DNA of 64,000 nt from Prinsepia uniflora. Lineage: Eukaryota > Streptophyta > Magnoliopsida > Rosales > Rosaceae. Position numbers and translations under genes: made by a program. How positions within the stretch are numbered: the stretch's first letter is position 1; the number at the start of each line of letters is the position of its first letter. The stretch spans positions 6,367,781-6,431,780 of the forward strand of contig CM064866.1 in NCBI GenBank assembly GCA_032719365.1. Direction: 5' to 3'. Below are positions 33,419 to 44,553 of this stretch, one piece after another. The notes beneath the pieces were generated by a model. It searched no databases. It had not been told where the DNA came from and saw nothing but the letters and a program-made list of their open reading frames with translations.

Positions 33419-33891
33419 TGTAGAAATAATTATAAGATGTTCTACATACCTATCAATTAAATCTCTTAAGATCACAATCAAGCATAAGAACAATTGCTTC
33501 TAACACAAGTAATCACACATACAACAGGTTAGAGTCATACCAGATACTACCATAGATAGTAGATGGCACTAAGTTCGTCTTCTCCTCTCTACCAATAAAC
33601 GAATGTCCTTTTGCTAATCAATAGGGCTGAGCTCTCAAGAAAATATATCTTATTGACAAGAGCAGGGACCAACTTATATAATAGTCTAACCTTAATGTGA
33701 CTTCTTATTATAGTCACATTAAGATTCCTTAAGAGACTAATTAAACAACAAGGAGACTGCACTAATAGCTAAAGTGTCAAGTTCAATAGGGAGTCCTTAT
33801 TCAATCATGATTCAATGATAATGACTCCATCATTCCAACTCGGCTAGCACTGAACACAATAGATGATCACTCCATACTCATAATTCCAACA
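33419..33891 (-). repeat. Copia-type 3' LTR (473 bp)
   Basis: On the minus strand it starts TGTTGGAATTATGAGTATGG and ends TTATTTCTACA. A purine-rich tract CAAGTGGGAGAA (minus strand, 33892-33903) abuts its start, marking it as a 3' LTR. 'Agtgggagaatgttgg' at the PPT/LTR junction is common in plant copia elements. It lies inside RLP-A2. Confidence 0.75.
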
Positions 33892-34689
33892 TTCTCCCAC
33901 TTGAGTATGAAGTGATCACATTTGTATAGCCTTAACGGAAACTGTAATGACAGTGTACACTGAGTCTAAAAGTGCCATTGAATCTGCTCCAAAACACAAC
34001 AATCATGATAAACTTGAAATCACATAACCATAGTACTCGGATACTTATTTGTACCCTTGCACTGCCATCACTGTGGTATCAAATTGTTCACACGATTCCA
34101 TTTGACAACTAGTACAGTTTGGGGAATAGATTAATCCAAAAGAACCCCATTTCTTTTGTCCAAACTAGAAAAATATTTTTTGCACCTTGTTACTAACATT
34201 AACATCAACATAATCATATTCAATACATCAATACAGATTGATCAATTACATAATGCAATCAAGCATTGCACAACTGCTAAATAGATTCATAAGGTGCAAT
34301 CAAGCATGGCACAACTGTTAAATATATTCACAACTTACTCCATGTCATCATTGATCAACTTCGAGAGATTGGCAGTTTTAAATGTCAACATGACCCAAAC
34401 ATGAGTAATAACTGAAATACCACAATCATTTATCCAATCCAAGACTAGTACAACAATGATGTATAGGTTATGTTTTTTTCAAATTAAAACAAACAAACAC
34501 ATAAAAAGTTATTGAGAAAGAAGACTTAATCCCACGGATCCACAGTTTTCCTTGATTAGCACTCCCACTGATCAAACTCAGCCACGATTCCCATGTTCAA
34601 AACATGATCACTCCATACTTCACATTTTCTTGCATGAGTAAGTGTTTCACTTCCATTAACCTGGTTGCTGATGTTTTTCTATTGTTCTT
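33892..34689 (-). mobile_element. 3' interior fragment of copia-type element
   Basis: This continues from the LTR polypurine tract and contains no recognisable coding. A short direct repeat 'catgatcactccata' type occurs (33862 and 34606). It is cut by a giant-LTR fragment at about 34690; the rest of the element and its 5' LTR are absent. Confidence 0.45.
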
Positions 34690-35363
34690 TGAGATGGCTA
34701 ATGCTCGAGTATCTGTGTTCCCAAGTAGCCGAAGCTAGGGGTGTTCCCATACGGCTGATGCTCGGGGTTATCGACTTATTGTTGGTTGCCTACACGTAGT
34801 GCTGCCGTGACTGTTGTGACTGATGTTTGTGCACTTGTGAGTAGTGCTGATATAATTGTTGTGACTGATGTTTGTGCACTTGTGAGTAGTGCTTATGTGA
34901 TTGTTGTGACTGATGTTTGTGCACTTGTGAGTAGTGTTGATGTGATTATTGTGTTTGATATATGAGTACTGGTGACGAGTACTATTGATTATGATTATTG
35001 TGACTGGTACATGTTCATGGTTGTGTTCTGATGGTCCTCATGTGATTTCTCTTGAAAGTCGGTTGTTCCCGTGTTTTACTTTATGCATGCATGTTTTATA
35101 ACTGGAGGGGAAAATGATTCATTTTTTAAATCTATTTTCAAACGATGTTATTTTTGTCCACTCAAACCTTTTATGTTTTTATGACCCTCCAAGTCGTGGC
35201 ACGAAGATCGGGGCTAATTGAAAGACAAAGGCATAAGTGGGAATCAGTTTGACTATCCTTTATCTGGCAAGTGCTGATGGTGTTTTGGAAACTTCAGTTA
35301 GCTTGTTAGATGGGAGCAGGACTGGGAACGATTATCAAAGTTTATATGGGACGGACCCTGTCA
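34690..35363 (+). mobile_element. Giant LTR fragment, subfamily B (3' part), with PBS
   Basis: It has the subfamily B 45-bp tandem repeat ('gttgtgactgatgtttgtgc', starting at 34813, 34858 and 34903), the 'atgcatgcatgttttataact' block, 'gtccactcaaaccttttatg', 'gggagcagga' and the terminal 'gggacggaccctgtca'. The following TTGGTATCAGA (35366-35376) is a primer-binding site, which shows that this superfamily really is LTR sequence. The 5' part of the LTR is missing. Confidence 0.82.
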
Positions 35364-35366
35364 AGT

Positions 35367-35376
35367 TGGTATCAGA
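35367..35376 (+). other. Primer-binding site after giant LTR
   Basis: TGGTATCAGA, three bases after the LTR terminal CA, then diverging (TTATT in place of GC). It is consistent with an initiator tRNA-Met primer. Confidence 0.7.
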
Positions 35377-35717
35377 TTATTTGGTTACTGAATTGTGTTC
35401 CCATGTTATGCCTCCAATACGCAAGCCCTGTGCACGGCCCGGTAGTAAGACGAGTATATGAGAGTATATGAGATCCTGGGATAGATGTCGGGATGGAATT
35501 GACCCTGGATGGGGGGGGTTGGAGGTTGAATACTGTGCTTTGGTCGCGTCGGACTTGTGTGGGTACGGATGGTGTTTGAGCCCAAAGGCTAGAAATGTAA
35601 CATGAATGGGCGAGTTTAACCTGAATGAGATAGTTGAGTGAATACCTCGGTTAGAGAAAGTATCGAGTATTTAATGTTTTTAGTGTGTGAATGGATGTTT
35701 GTTTTATAAATCGTTAT
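35377..35717 (+). mobile_element. Short interior and LTR junction of subfamily B element
   Basis: Leader-like sequence with a G-run (about 35511-35518) and no coding. From about 35660 the text ('gtgaatggatgtttgttttataaa') again matches subfamily B LTR sequence, so most of the interior and the 5' part of the second LTR are deleted. Confidence 0.5.
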
Positions 35718-36478
35718 TGTCAAGACCCAACCATCCTCAGTCAGGACCCGACTCTAGCACGATATTGTCCACTTTGGGCCTCCTTGCCCTTACCCTCACG
35801 GTTTTGTTTTCGGGAGCTCATGGTGCAACTTCCCAGGGGGTCACCCATCAAGGAATTTCACCAGCCTCAACTCTCTTTACTTTGGAGTTCCAATCGAATC
35901 CAAAGCCACTAAGCTCCCAAAAGGTCTCGTTTAGATCAGAGTTGCACAGCGGCTCACTCTACCCAACACGATATTGTTCCTTCTAGACTCACTGGGCCAA
36001 CAGCCCAGCCCGCAGGGTTTTGTTCTCAGGGAGTTCACGATGCAACTTTCCAGTGGGCCACCCATCATAGGATTGCACTAGCCTCCACTCTCTTAACTTT
36101 GAATTCCCCAGGAATTCAAAGCCAGTAAGCTCCCAGAAAGCCTTTCTTAGATCAGAGTTGTGCAGCGGCCCACCCTATCTAACACGATATTTTCCCGTCT
36201 AGACTCACTGGCTGAACCAGCCCAGCCCACAGGATTTTGTTCCCGGGAGCTCACGGTGCAACTTCCTAGTGGGTCACCCATCATGGGATTGCACCAGCCT
36301 CCACTCGCTTAACTTTGAAGTTCCCCATGAATCCAAAGCTAGTGAGCTCTCATAAGGCATCGTACTAGATAGGTGTGTGCCTACACATTGAAGGCACACC
36401 ACAATTCCCCTCACAGGTCATTCCCCTCGTAGGAATGTGGGATCGTTCACCGTTCCCTCCAAGACACGGGCTTTTACA
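35718..36478 (-). mobile_element. Cassandra solo LTR with three 5S-like units
   Basis: Plus-strand ends are TGTCAAGACCC and GGGCTTTTACA. It is the minus-oriented counterpart of the Cassandra LTR at 14316 but carries three tandem units, each with a 5S-like segment (35823-35892, 36041-36110, 36256-36326). No primer site or second LTR is adjacent, so it is a solo LTR. The 5-bp flanks GTTAT and AATAT match only in part. It sits inside subfamily B LTR sequence. Confidence 0.88.
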
Positions 36479-37500
36479 AATATGCATGCATAGTTAAATG
36501 ATTTACATGATTGATTGCATGATTTGAGTTACAATGGATTACCGATGATTCAATATAACTGTTTGTTGGCTTTATGAATTATTTGATCAATTTTTAGGCA
36601 CTATTTACGAGAATGGTGAAAACTATGTTTTGGGCAAGGCCTGGGTTTGAAAATGGTGTTTTGACTTGGTTTAAAGTCAAAGGAGGTTGTAAAAGGTTTT
36701 GGGATGTAGTCCCTAGATAGTTTTCATTGTGTTTGTGTTGAGTTCCCAGATGGTAAAAGCTAGGGGTATTTCCAAGATGATTGGAGCTTGGGATATGTGT
36801 TTCCCAGGTAGCCGAAACTCGGGGTGTTTCCTAGATGGCTAATGCTCGGGTATCTGTGTTCTTAGCCAGCCGAAGTTAGCGGTGTGCCTAGACAATTGAT
36901 GCTCGGAGTTATTAACTTATTGTTGGTTTTCTACGCGTAGTGCTTATGTGATTATGTGATTGATTGTGCACTTGTGAGTAGTGCGAATATTGTGATTTTG
37001 TGACCGATGTCTATGTACTTGTGAGTAGTACTATTTGATTCTTGTGCTTGATATGTGAGTACTAATGATTGGTACTGTTTATAATGGTCCATGTGATTGA
37101 CTTGGTGGATGATTATGTTCAAACATGTTTTCGTGATTTAAGGAAGGGAATTGTGGGCCATGGGAGTTTTGAAAACTAATATGAATTTATTGGTCCACTG
37201 TTTCATGTGTTTTACTCTATGTATGCATGTTTTATAACTAGAGGGAAAAATGATTCGTTTTTGAAATGTTTTTTCAAACGATGTTATTTTTGTCCACTCA
37301 CACCTTTTATGTTTTTTATGACCCTTTAGGTCGTGGCACAAAGATCGGGGCTGATCGAGAGGCAGAGACATGAGTGGGAATCAATGTGATTATCCCTTGT
37401 TCGGCAAGTGGTGAGGGTGTTTTCGAAACTTTAGTTGACTTGTCAGAGTGGAGCAGGACCGAGCACGGTTATCAAAGTCTATTTGGGACGGATCATGTCA
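36479..37500 (+). mobile_element. Giant LTR fragment, subfamily B (second copy)
   Basis: This follows the Cassandra LTR and continues the same LTR to its end (...GACGGATCATGTCA). It matches 34690-35363 in order: 'agccgaaactcgg', 'cttgtgagtagtgc' repeats, 'gtatgcatgttttataacta', 'gtggcacaaagatcggggct' and 'gagcaggacc'. With 34690-35363 it makes the remains of one two-LTR element. Confidence 0.8.
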
Positions 37501-38669
37501 ATATGTTTTATATGACATTTTATTTTGCTAGGCCTAGATGAGAACTTTTAAAATGCTAAAAGATTATGTATCAAAATGTAAATTATGTTAGCAAGAAATG
37601 CAATACAAATAAGTAGAAAAATTTGTAAGTACTTGAGCAATTGCAAAGATACCACATTCACCATAGAAGTCTAATTAATTAAGAAAACCACTAGATAAGA
37701 TAATATTAAATAACATCTATCAAATAGTACGGTTTTTTTTCAAATCCCTCTACATGCAATGTGTTGATGCACGAAATGCGACAACTTAAGGAGCGAATCC
37801 TACTCTGGCACGTGCCCTTGAATAGACCTGAAAAAAGGAAAGCCGATTGGTCTGTTAGAGTATAGGCACCGGTGTGGTACCAGCCCAAGGGTACTCTGAC
37901 ACCCAAGTTAGTGGTCGGTCCGAGATGTAAAGGGAGTGGTAAATAACGTAGTGTAAAGTGGTTATGAATAGCAAATATTAAGTTACCTTTATATTACAAA
38001 TGGACCCTTTTGTATGGGTATGGTGAGCATAATAAATACATTCTCCCGATGTGGAACAAATGTCAGCTTCTATGGGACCGACACGTGGAAGGTGGGAGCT
38101 ATCCACGTGTCGGCATTAGCCAGACCCTACTAAGGTTTGCTCATTGAGTGGGTCTGGACCCATTTGGGCTTGTGGAGATGTGCTGGGCGGAAAAACTAGT
38201 CCTTCGGGTTGATCTGGGCTGACGTGCCGACCAACAGAGGGCTGGGCCTCCAAACTCGGCATGTGGCAAGGTGCTGTTAGAGGGCTGGCCTATTGGTCGA
38301 TCTGGCCAGACGCGGCGACCGACAGGGGGCTGGGCCTCCAAAGTTGGTCTAGGATTTTTGGTCGATATGGTCCTTGGGTCGGTCTGAGCCGATATGATAT
38401 GAACACAATGCATCTAGTTAATCATCTCAAATCTTTCCATCTAATGTTGTGTGCCATCTCTTGAAAGTGCTTCTACAAAAGCTAAAGCAACAACTAGATT
38501 AATTTAAAAGTAGTTCTAATTTCTAATGAAAAGTGTTTTTTGAACAAGCCAATTGTTACTTATTTCTTCATGAATATCACTAGAAGTCCTTCCATTCGAT
38601 TTTATGAAAACTTCAGCTACCATGCTTATAATAAAAGTGTTTATAATTATATATGCTAATAACAATAAA
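37501..38669. other. Unassigned spacer with GC-rich repeat block
   Basis: No gene recognised. 38160-38390 holds two diverged copies of a GC-rich segment containing 'gggctgggcctccaaa' (near 38239 and 38326) and 'ggtcgatctgg', probably a transposon fragment. A 12-bp perfect inverted repeat with two CACGTG cores lies at 38078-38113. Confidence 0.5.
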
Positions 38670-38939
38670 TTTTTTTTAATCAGAAAAAAAACGAGCAAGA
38701 AACAACATTACAAATAGAGAAGCGGAAAGGAAAAAAGGAAAAAACTTCTAGAAAGCGATTCGGAGTAAAGACGCATGGCATACCATAAAACGTCCACTCA
38801 TAAACCCAAAGGAAAAAAGCTTAGCTATGGGGCAAGGGAGACCATCATTATTTAAAACAAACACTAAAAAAGATGAAGGGCGATCAATTCAGATTTCCTT
38901 GAACATTTTTCGTCGAGCTTGATTAGCTAAGGTATCATC

Positions 38940-39702
38940 TACCTTATTTGTTTTCTTACTAGTCCACTAAAAATGGATTCGCTCGAAGTGAGCACGATGC
39001 ATGCGGATCTGAGAGAGGATGAAGAAAATTTCCCCGTTCCCATGATCAATACGACAAGAACAACATTTGATTAGAGCTTGGGAGTCCGACTCCACAATTA
39101 CATTCTGGAAACCATGGTCCGGAGCAAGTTCCACACCAGAGAGAACAACCAAAGCTTCAACAATGAGAAAATTTCTTATGCGCTTTGATTCACAAATAAG
39201 CCCATGGAAAGCACCTCCCGAATTTCGGATAATGGCTCTAAAGCCAGTAGGACACCAAGAATCAGAGACAATCTACGAAGTGCTAATAGGCTAACACTAG
39301 AGTTCAGAGATATACCTAGAAATGGCTTGAATAATACGAGATGGGTTGAAGACACGACCCACGAAGAGAAATTTGTAACGGCGTTTCTAGATTTCCTAGC
39401 AAGTAAAGGCAATAGCAGATGCAATCCATCGTCAATTACTTCCTACACCCGTAGATATGGATAGGATGGTGTTCAACCAGAGTTCAAAAGAAGTCAATTA
39501 ATTAATATCAATTTGATAGTTAAGAAGAGCTCCAAACCAAATACACGTCATACTAGGACAGAGAAGGAACATATGATACATGGTTTCAGGGCATTTCTCA
39601 CAAATAGGGCATATCTGGAAATGGCCCAAATATCGGTAGAAGAGATATCTTGTAATTTCCCAGATGTCGGCAAAAGAGATTAGCGCTAGTGGAAAGGCAA
39701 CC
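38940..39702 (-). pseudogene. LINE zf-RVT and RNase H region
   Basis: The zf-RVT stretch (near 39498-39702, Cys/His pattern followed by 'WFGALLNYQIDIN') leads into a linker and an RNase H-like domain with 'GVELAPDHGFQNVIVESDSQ', the usual ESDSQ acidic motif, and a short C-terminal stretch 'NKVDDTLAN'. Frame changes occur between the blocks. In plant L1 elements this domain follows reverse transcriptase in ORF2. Confidence 0.78.
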
Positions 39703-42415
39703 TGTAACATCCCGTCTCGAATTTCGGGATTAGATTAGTAATTAACTGAGGATTAGTGGCACGAATCGGTGATTAGTCGAGTGATTTACTTTGGCCTATG
39801 ACGGTGACGTAGGTCGGGACTTCACGAGTTCGTAGACAGGCGGCACGTCCGATTCTGACGTACGATGAGGAAGTTATGGGCCTCGGAAGTATAGGGGCAT
39901 TTCGCTAATTTTGTACAAAGGGAATTTTGGTCTTTTTGCCTTGATTTGGGATTTGTGCCCAATTGCTTTGGTACACTTGTCTCATTTCTAGAAACATGGT
40001 CATCGCCTCAATTATATAATTAAAGGGTCGAATGGTTTTGTGCACAGTTTTGGTTTTAGTCGTGAAGAGCAAATGGGTGCAAGTTTCTGTGGTGAGTGCA
40101 AACAGAGTGAAAGATCTTGTGGTTGTGTGAGTGAGTCTCCAGGGAGCAAAGTGGGTGGCCAGGAAAGGAAGGAGCAGGTGATTGGGCGACAGAAACGACA
40201 GTGGACGGCTGTGAAACAGTTTCGACGGCTAATGGCCGAAATTGCAATTTGGCTAGGTAAGCTCAAACTAAGGCTCTAAACCTGTTTTTAAGGGTCCTAG
40301 GAGTTTAATGAAGTCCCTAGGAGGTATTTTTGGTCCTTGGATGTGCCCAGATCATGGGATGGATTTTTGGGCCATGAATGTTATAATGAATAACCATGGT
40401 TTAGGTTAGTTTTCATTAATTTGATTCCATAAAACAATTCCTAGGCTAAATTAAAAGAGATTGGCGGAAAGAAGGAAGAAAAAGATGAAGAAATGGAGGA
40501 AACCCGGTCATTCCGGTTCGGTTAGACTGGCTGACCAGTAAATCGGTTTGAACCGGTTTGATCACAGGAAGAAGATGTACAGTGCATCGGCGATTGAGCT
40601 CCACGCGCAGCGCCTTTGGGCGGTGCGTGGGGGCGCGTGAGGCACTATTGCAGGACACGGTCAACACATGAAATCATCTTTTCGATGTAACGAACATTTT
40701 GGGACAAGTTTCGAGTCGATCGTATATCGTTTCAAAATAGTTTTGAGTGTTCGAAGGTTTAAAGTCTATGTAAAATATGTTTAAAAATCCCAGAAGATTA
40801 GGGGGCTTTAATGAGAGATTATTGAAGTGATTAGTGACCTTCGAATGTGATTTGGACAGGTCTAGAAGTCCCGGTGATAGTGTTGTGGCTCGGAAAGGCG
40901 TATGGCGAGCATATCGAGACGTCAGCTAGAACAGTCTGTGAGTGGACTTTACTTTCTAAACCGTGATGCATGCATAACTAGTTTATATGTTTTCTATATA
41001 TGATTTCGGTATTGATGATTTATATATTTACACGTATTTCGAGATACTTTACGTGTTTACATGTTTTTCAAGGATATGCTTTATGTTGTGGTTATATATG
41101 TTATGCTTGACATGGTTTTGGGAAATGATTCTATGTGGTTTATATATGTCATGCTTAGATATTGAATTTGATGGTATGATTTTGGATTCAGAATATGGTT
41201 TCGATTACATAGGTTATAAATGGATTTGGAAAGAATGAATTCAAGCATGAGTCCCATTTCGATAAAATGTGATTTCGGATTTGGATTCCGGTTTTAACAT
41301 ATGGTTTCGGATTCGGGTTTTGAATTGAGAAAGTGGATTTATGGATTTGGTTTTGGTTTGACATATGAAATGATTTTAAACTGGATTTGCTGGATCCGAT
41401 GTTATGTTTTCAATTTAAAGACTAGTTGATTGATTAACTGGGGGCGGGCCCAATATATTATTGAGTTTAAAGACTCGTTGATTATCCCCATAGGCCTGTT
41501 ATTGAGTTTAAAGACTTGTTACTCGGGAGGCCTGATATACTATTTGAGTTTAAAGACTCGTTGATTGGTGATCCAGTGGGTTCAATTGATTGATGTGTGT
41601 TTCGGATTTCTGTTATATCGTGACTGTTTCATATGGTTTTAAGATGTTTTGGGCAGTGGCCCACTTGGGTTATATGATTGGATTTACAATTTCCATACGT
41701 GGTTTTGGTTATGATTTCGGTTTTGGGCTAAGGCCCAGTGATTTGAGAAAGGAAATTCTTTCAGTTTTGTAAATGCTTTGTTAAATGATTGGAAATGATT
41801 TGATACGATTGGTGCGTTAATATGATGATTTTCGAAAATATTATATACTTTTTCAAGCATGTTTTACGAGGTATTTGTAGTTGATGTTTTGGGCATAGGC
41901 CCGTGATGGAAAATCTATATTTGATTTTGATTATGAGTCAAGAACGGATTTGATCTAGTGTGGATATGATTTTGTGGATTTACGAGAAAATGACAACTCA
42001 GGTTGGAGTTGCATGAATTTACTTGAAAACTATGTTTGGGAACTTGAGACTCAATAGGATTGTGAAATGGTTTTTCGTATGCATGCATTGTTTTTACGTG
42101 AAGGGTACAACTGTCTTTTCTTATGAAATGTTTTATGAACTTATTTATTTTCGTCAACTCACAGTTTTTTCTGATTTTTCATGCCCTTCAGGTTGATAGC
42201 GGATGCGGGCTGCTAATGAGACCAAGACATCACACATTCAACTACTGTGTCTGCGCGCTCTGGAGCCGTTTGGGCAGTTAGCCTGGGTATCCCTTATCTA
42301 GTTTATGAGTTACATGGAGGTTAGACGGGGGTATGTTCTTCATGCGGCATGTAAATTAGACGGGAGCATGGCTCATCTTGCGTAATCCCGAGGAAGATCG
42401 GGATGTGTCATGTCA
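39703..42415 (+). mobile_element. Giant solo LTR, subfamily A (2713 bp), in LINE
   Basis: It starts TGTAACATCCCGTCTC and ends GGATGTGTCATGTCA. Flanks CAACC (39698-39702) and TAACC (42416-42420) differ at one base, an acceptable aged target duplication. It has the 'gagtttaaagactcg' repeats at 41410-41570 and the common superfamily blocks. The zf-RVT coding of the LINE reads on from one side to the other. Confidence 0.85.
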
Positions 42416-43977
42416 TAACCGCTTAGGGACTTCCACATGAAATTTATGACTCGCAGATTTGCCCTCAAATTCCAAATAATTTTCCACAGGTCTGTCAGAA
42501 AGATGTTGGAGCTTGATGCCCTAGAGGAGGCAAGAGGGCACAGAGGCGAACAATTGGCCCCAAACCAAAAATACCTAGATTTCACATTATACTTACTAGG
42601 CCTACAGTGGAGCCAGATAAGACGATCCATGTTTTCGGGATTTCCTAGGGGGATGGAACACATGGTTTCACAATCCAGTGTCGAAATAAGGGGTTCGGTC
42701 TAGATTCCAAGGGCAGGAGGCAGAGTCAATCAGGGAGGAAATAGGTTGAGATAAGCATCTTGTCCTAGGGGAGGAAGAGATAAGCAATCCATCTGAGGTT
42801 CCCAGAAACTAGAGATCAGTCCAAATATTAATATCAACACCATTCAAATCTTGCCATTAGGTTTTCTCAAGGATAACGCGTCTGCCTTCCAATAAACTCA
42901 TCCAAGCCCAAGAGGCATGGCTACCCCTGTCAGCGTCCCAAAATTACCATTAGGAAAGTACCTGTTTTTGAGTAATTGGGCCCAGAAAGAGTCCAACTTG
43001 CGAATAAGTCTCCAACATTGCTTATCCAATAGAGCAAGGTTAAAATCCTTGAGGATCCTGAACCCCATACCACCCGTACTTTTTGGGAGGCCAAGCTCGA
43101 CCCCAACTAATCTAGTGAATCTTGTTTCGGTTTTTCAACTGACCCCACCAGAATTTTTCCAGGTCAGTATCAATAGCATGGCTACACATTCGTTGGAAAC
43201 TTGAAGAAAACCATAGGGTAGGTGAGGATGGCTTGGGCAACCGCCTTAATGAGAATTTCCTTACCAGCCTAAGAGAAGAACTTCTTTTTCCAACCATTAA
43301 TTTTCTTCCCAATCCTCTCCCGGACAAACATCAAGGCCTCTTTTTTTTATCTACCTCATAGAGTGGGTAGGTTGAGGTACATGCCAGGATCTTCGGCGAT
43401 TTCCATGCCAAGAATATTGTTTAGCTCAGAACGTAAGGAGGGAGTGTGTTGGGGTTGAAGAACAAATTGGGCTTGTTATAGTTTACAAGCTAGCCTGAGA
43501 CGAGGTAGTAGACCTGTAGGAGTTTGTCAACAACCAAGCAATTGTTCTGTGTAGCCTTCATAAATAGTAAAGCATCATCAGCAAATAAGATATGTGAAAG
43601 AATAGGCCCCTTTGGACTGAATTTGATAGCCTCAAGTATACCAGCAAGTCCAACATGGTAAAACATCTGAGATAAGACATTGCTGACAGTGATGAAGAGA
43701 TAAGGAGAAAGAGGGTCCCCTTGCCAGATACCACGGGAAGGGAAACATTTCCAAACAGACTACCCATTCACTAGGATCGAGAAGCTAACAAAAGAGAGGG
43801 TCACCATTCGATACGTTCATAAGCCTTGTTCACATCCAGTGCGATACCTATCTCATATATTTTTGTAGACTTCCGGAGTTTGAGCGCATGAAAGGCTTCT
43901 TGAGCCACCACAATATTATCATGAATTTGCAACCTCGAAATGAAAGCACTCTTTTGTAGCCTTTGCTGCGACTTTCA
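42416..43977 (-). pseudogene. LINE reverse transcriptase, broken
   Basis: Minus-strand frames give the LINE RT blocks in order: 'SAFISRLQIHDNIVVAQEAF' (near 43930), 'GIALDVNKAYERIEW' (near 43830), 'GDPLSPYLFI'-type (near 43700), then the catalytic FADDALLF (near 43580) with both aspartates retained, followed by a thumb-like region and the start of zf-RVT up to 42416. Several stops and frame changes are present. The N-terminal endonuclease and ORF1 are absent, as in typical 5'-truncated LINE copies. Confidence 0.85.
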
Positions 43978-44553
43978 TACAATAAGCTACACTTTCAATC
44001 CTATATCTAATTGTGCAATCAGGGCTCAATTCTGAGGACTTACAAGATTGGCCCAAATAAGGGCCCAATTCGGGTATTTTGTGGGCCTAGGCCTGTTCTG
44101 ATAAGTTCTCAGGCCCTAGGGCAAGATCCAACCACTTAGATCACTTCTAGGTGTTTTAATCTCATTGTTTCATGTGTTAAAGTCCAAGATCGACCAAGAA
44201 AGGGTTTCTTCCTTTCTTGGCCAAAATCAGACTCCTTATTGGACAAGGAATGTTTTGTGAGTTGTGTGCTAGCTGTAGGGGCAGGTGGCTAGTCTGAATT
44301 GAGTGGGAATGATTTGCATATATGTTCCTTTAGTTTAGGAAAGAAAGACTTAGAAGGTTCCAAGAAAGACACCTGCGTTTATTTTCTTTCTTGGAACCAA
44401 AGAAGCAAGGACTTTCTTATTTTTGCGATATGGATTTCCATATTGACCTAGGACTGCTTCTCTATTCTGATTGGACGCTTTTCCTTCTAGGGATTTCCCT
44501 AAAACTTAGGGAATTCTCTCCTATTTAAACCCCTTTCAATGTTTGCCCTAGGG
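43978..44553 (+). other. Unassigned repeat-like DNA left of solo LTR
   Basis: No gene. It contains a TATA-like 'cctatttaaaccc' at about 44520 and continues across the solo LTR at 49364. It may be the first part of an LTR of a different gypsy lineage, but I cannot identify ends. Confidence 0.3.

Larger units (their letters stand above)
38670..43977 (-). mobile_element. 5'-truncated LINE (L1-type) retrotransposon
   Basis: A minus-strand non-LTR element is split by a solo LTR (39703-42415). Reading from its truncated 5' end: reverse transcriptase (below), a zf-RVT zinc-binding region (CPICEKCPETMYHMFLLC, near 39610), a plant L1-type RNase H-like domain ('VIVESDSQALIKCC', near 39065) and a 3' end with an A-run (plus-strand T-run at 38670-38677). 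Weak candidate target duplication: ACAATAA at 38662-38668 and near 43979-43985. About 2.6 kb of a normally 6-7 kb element remain. Confidence 0.82.
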
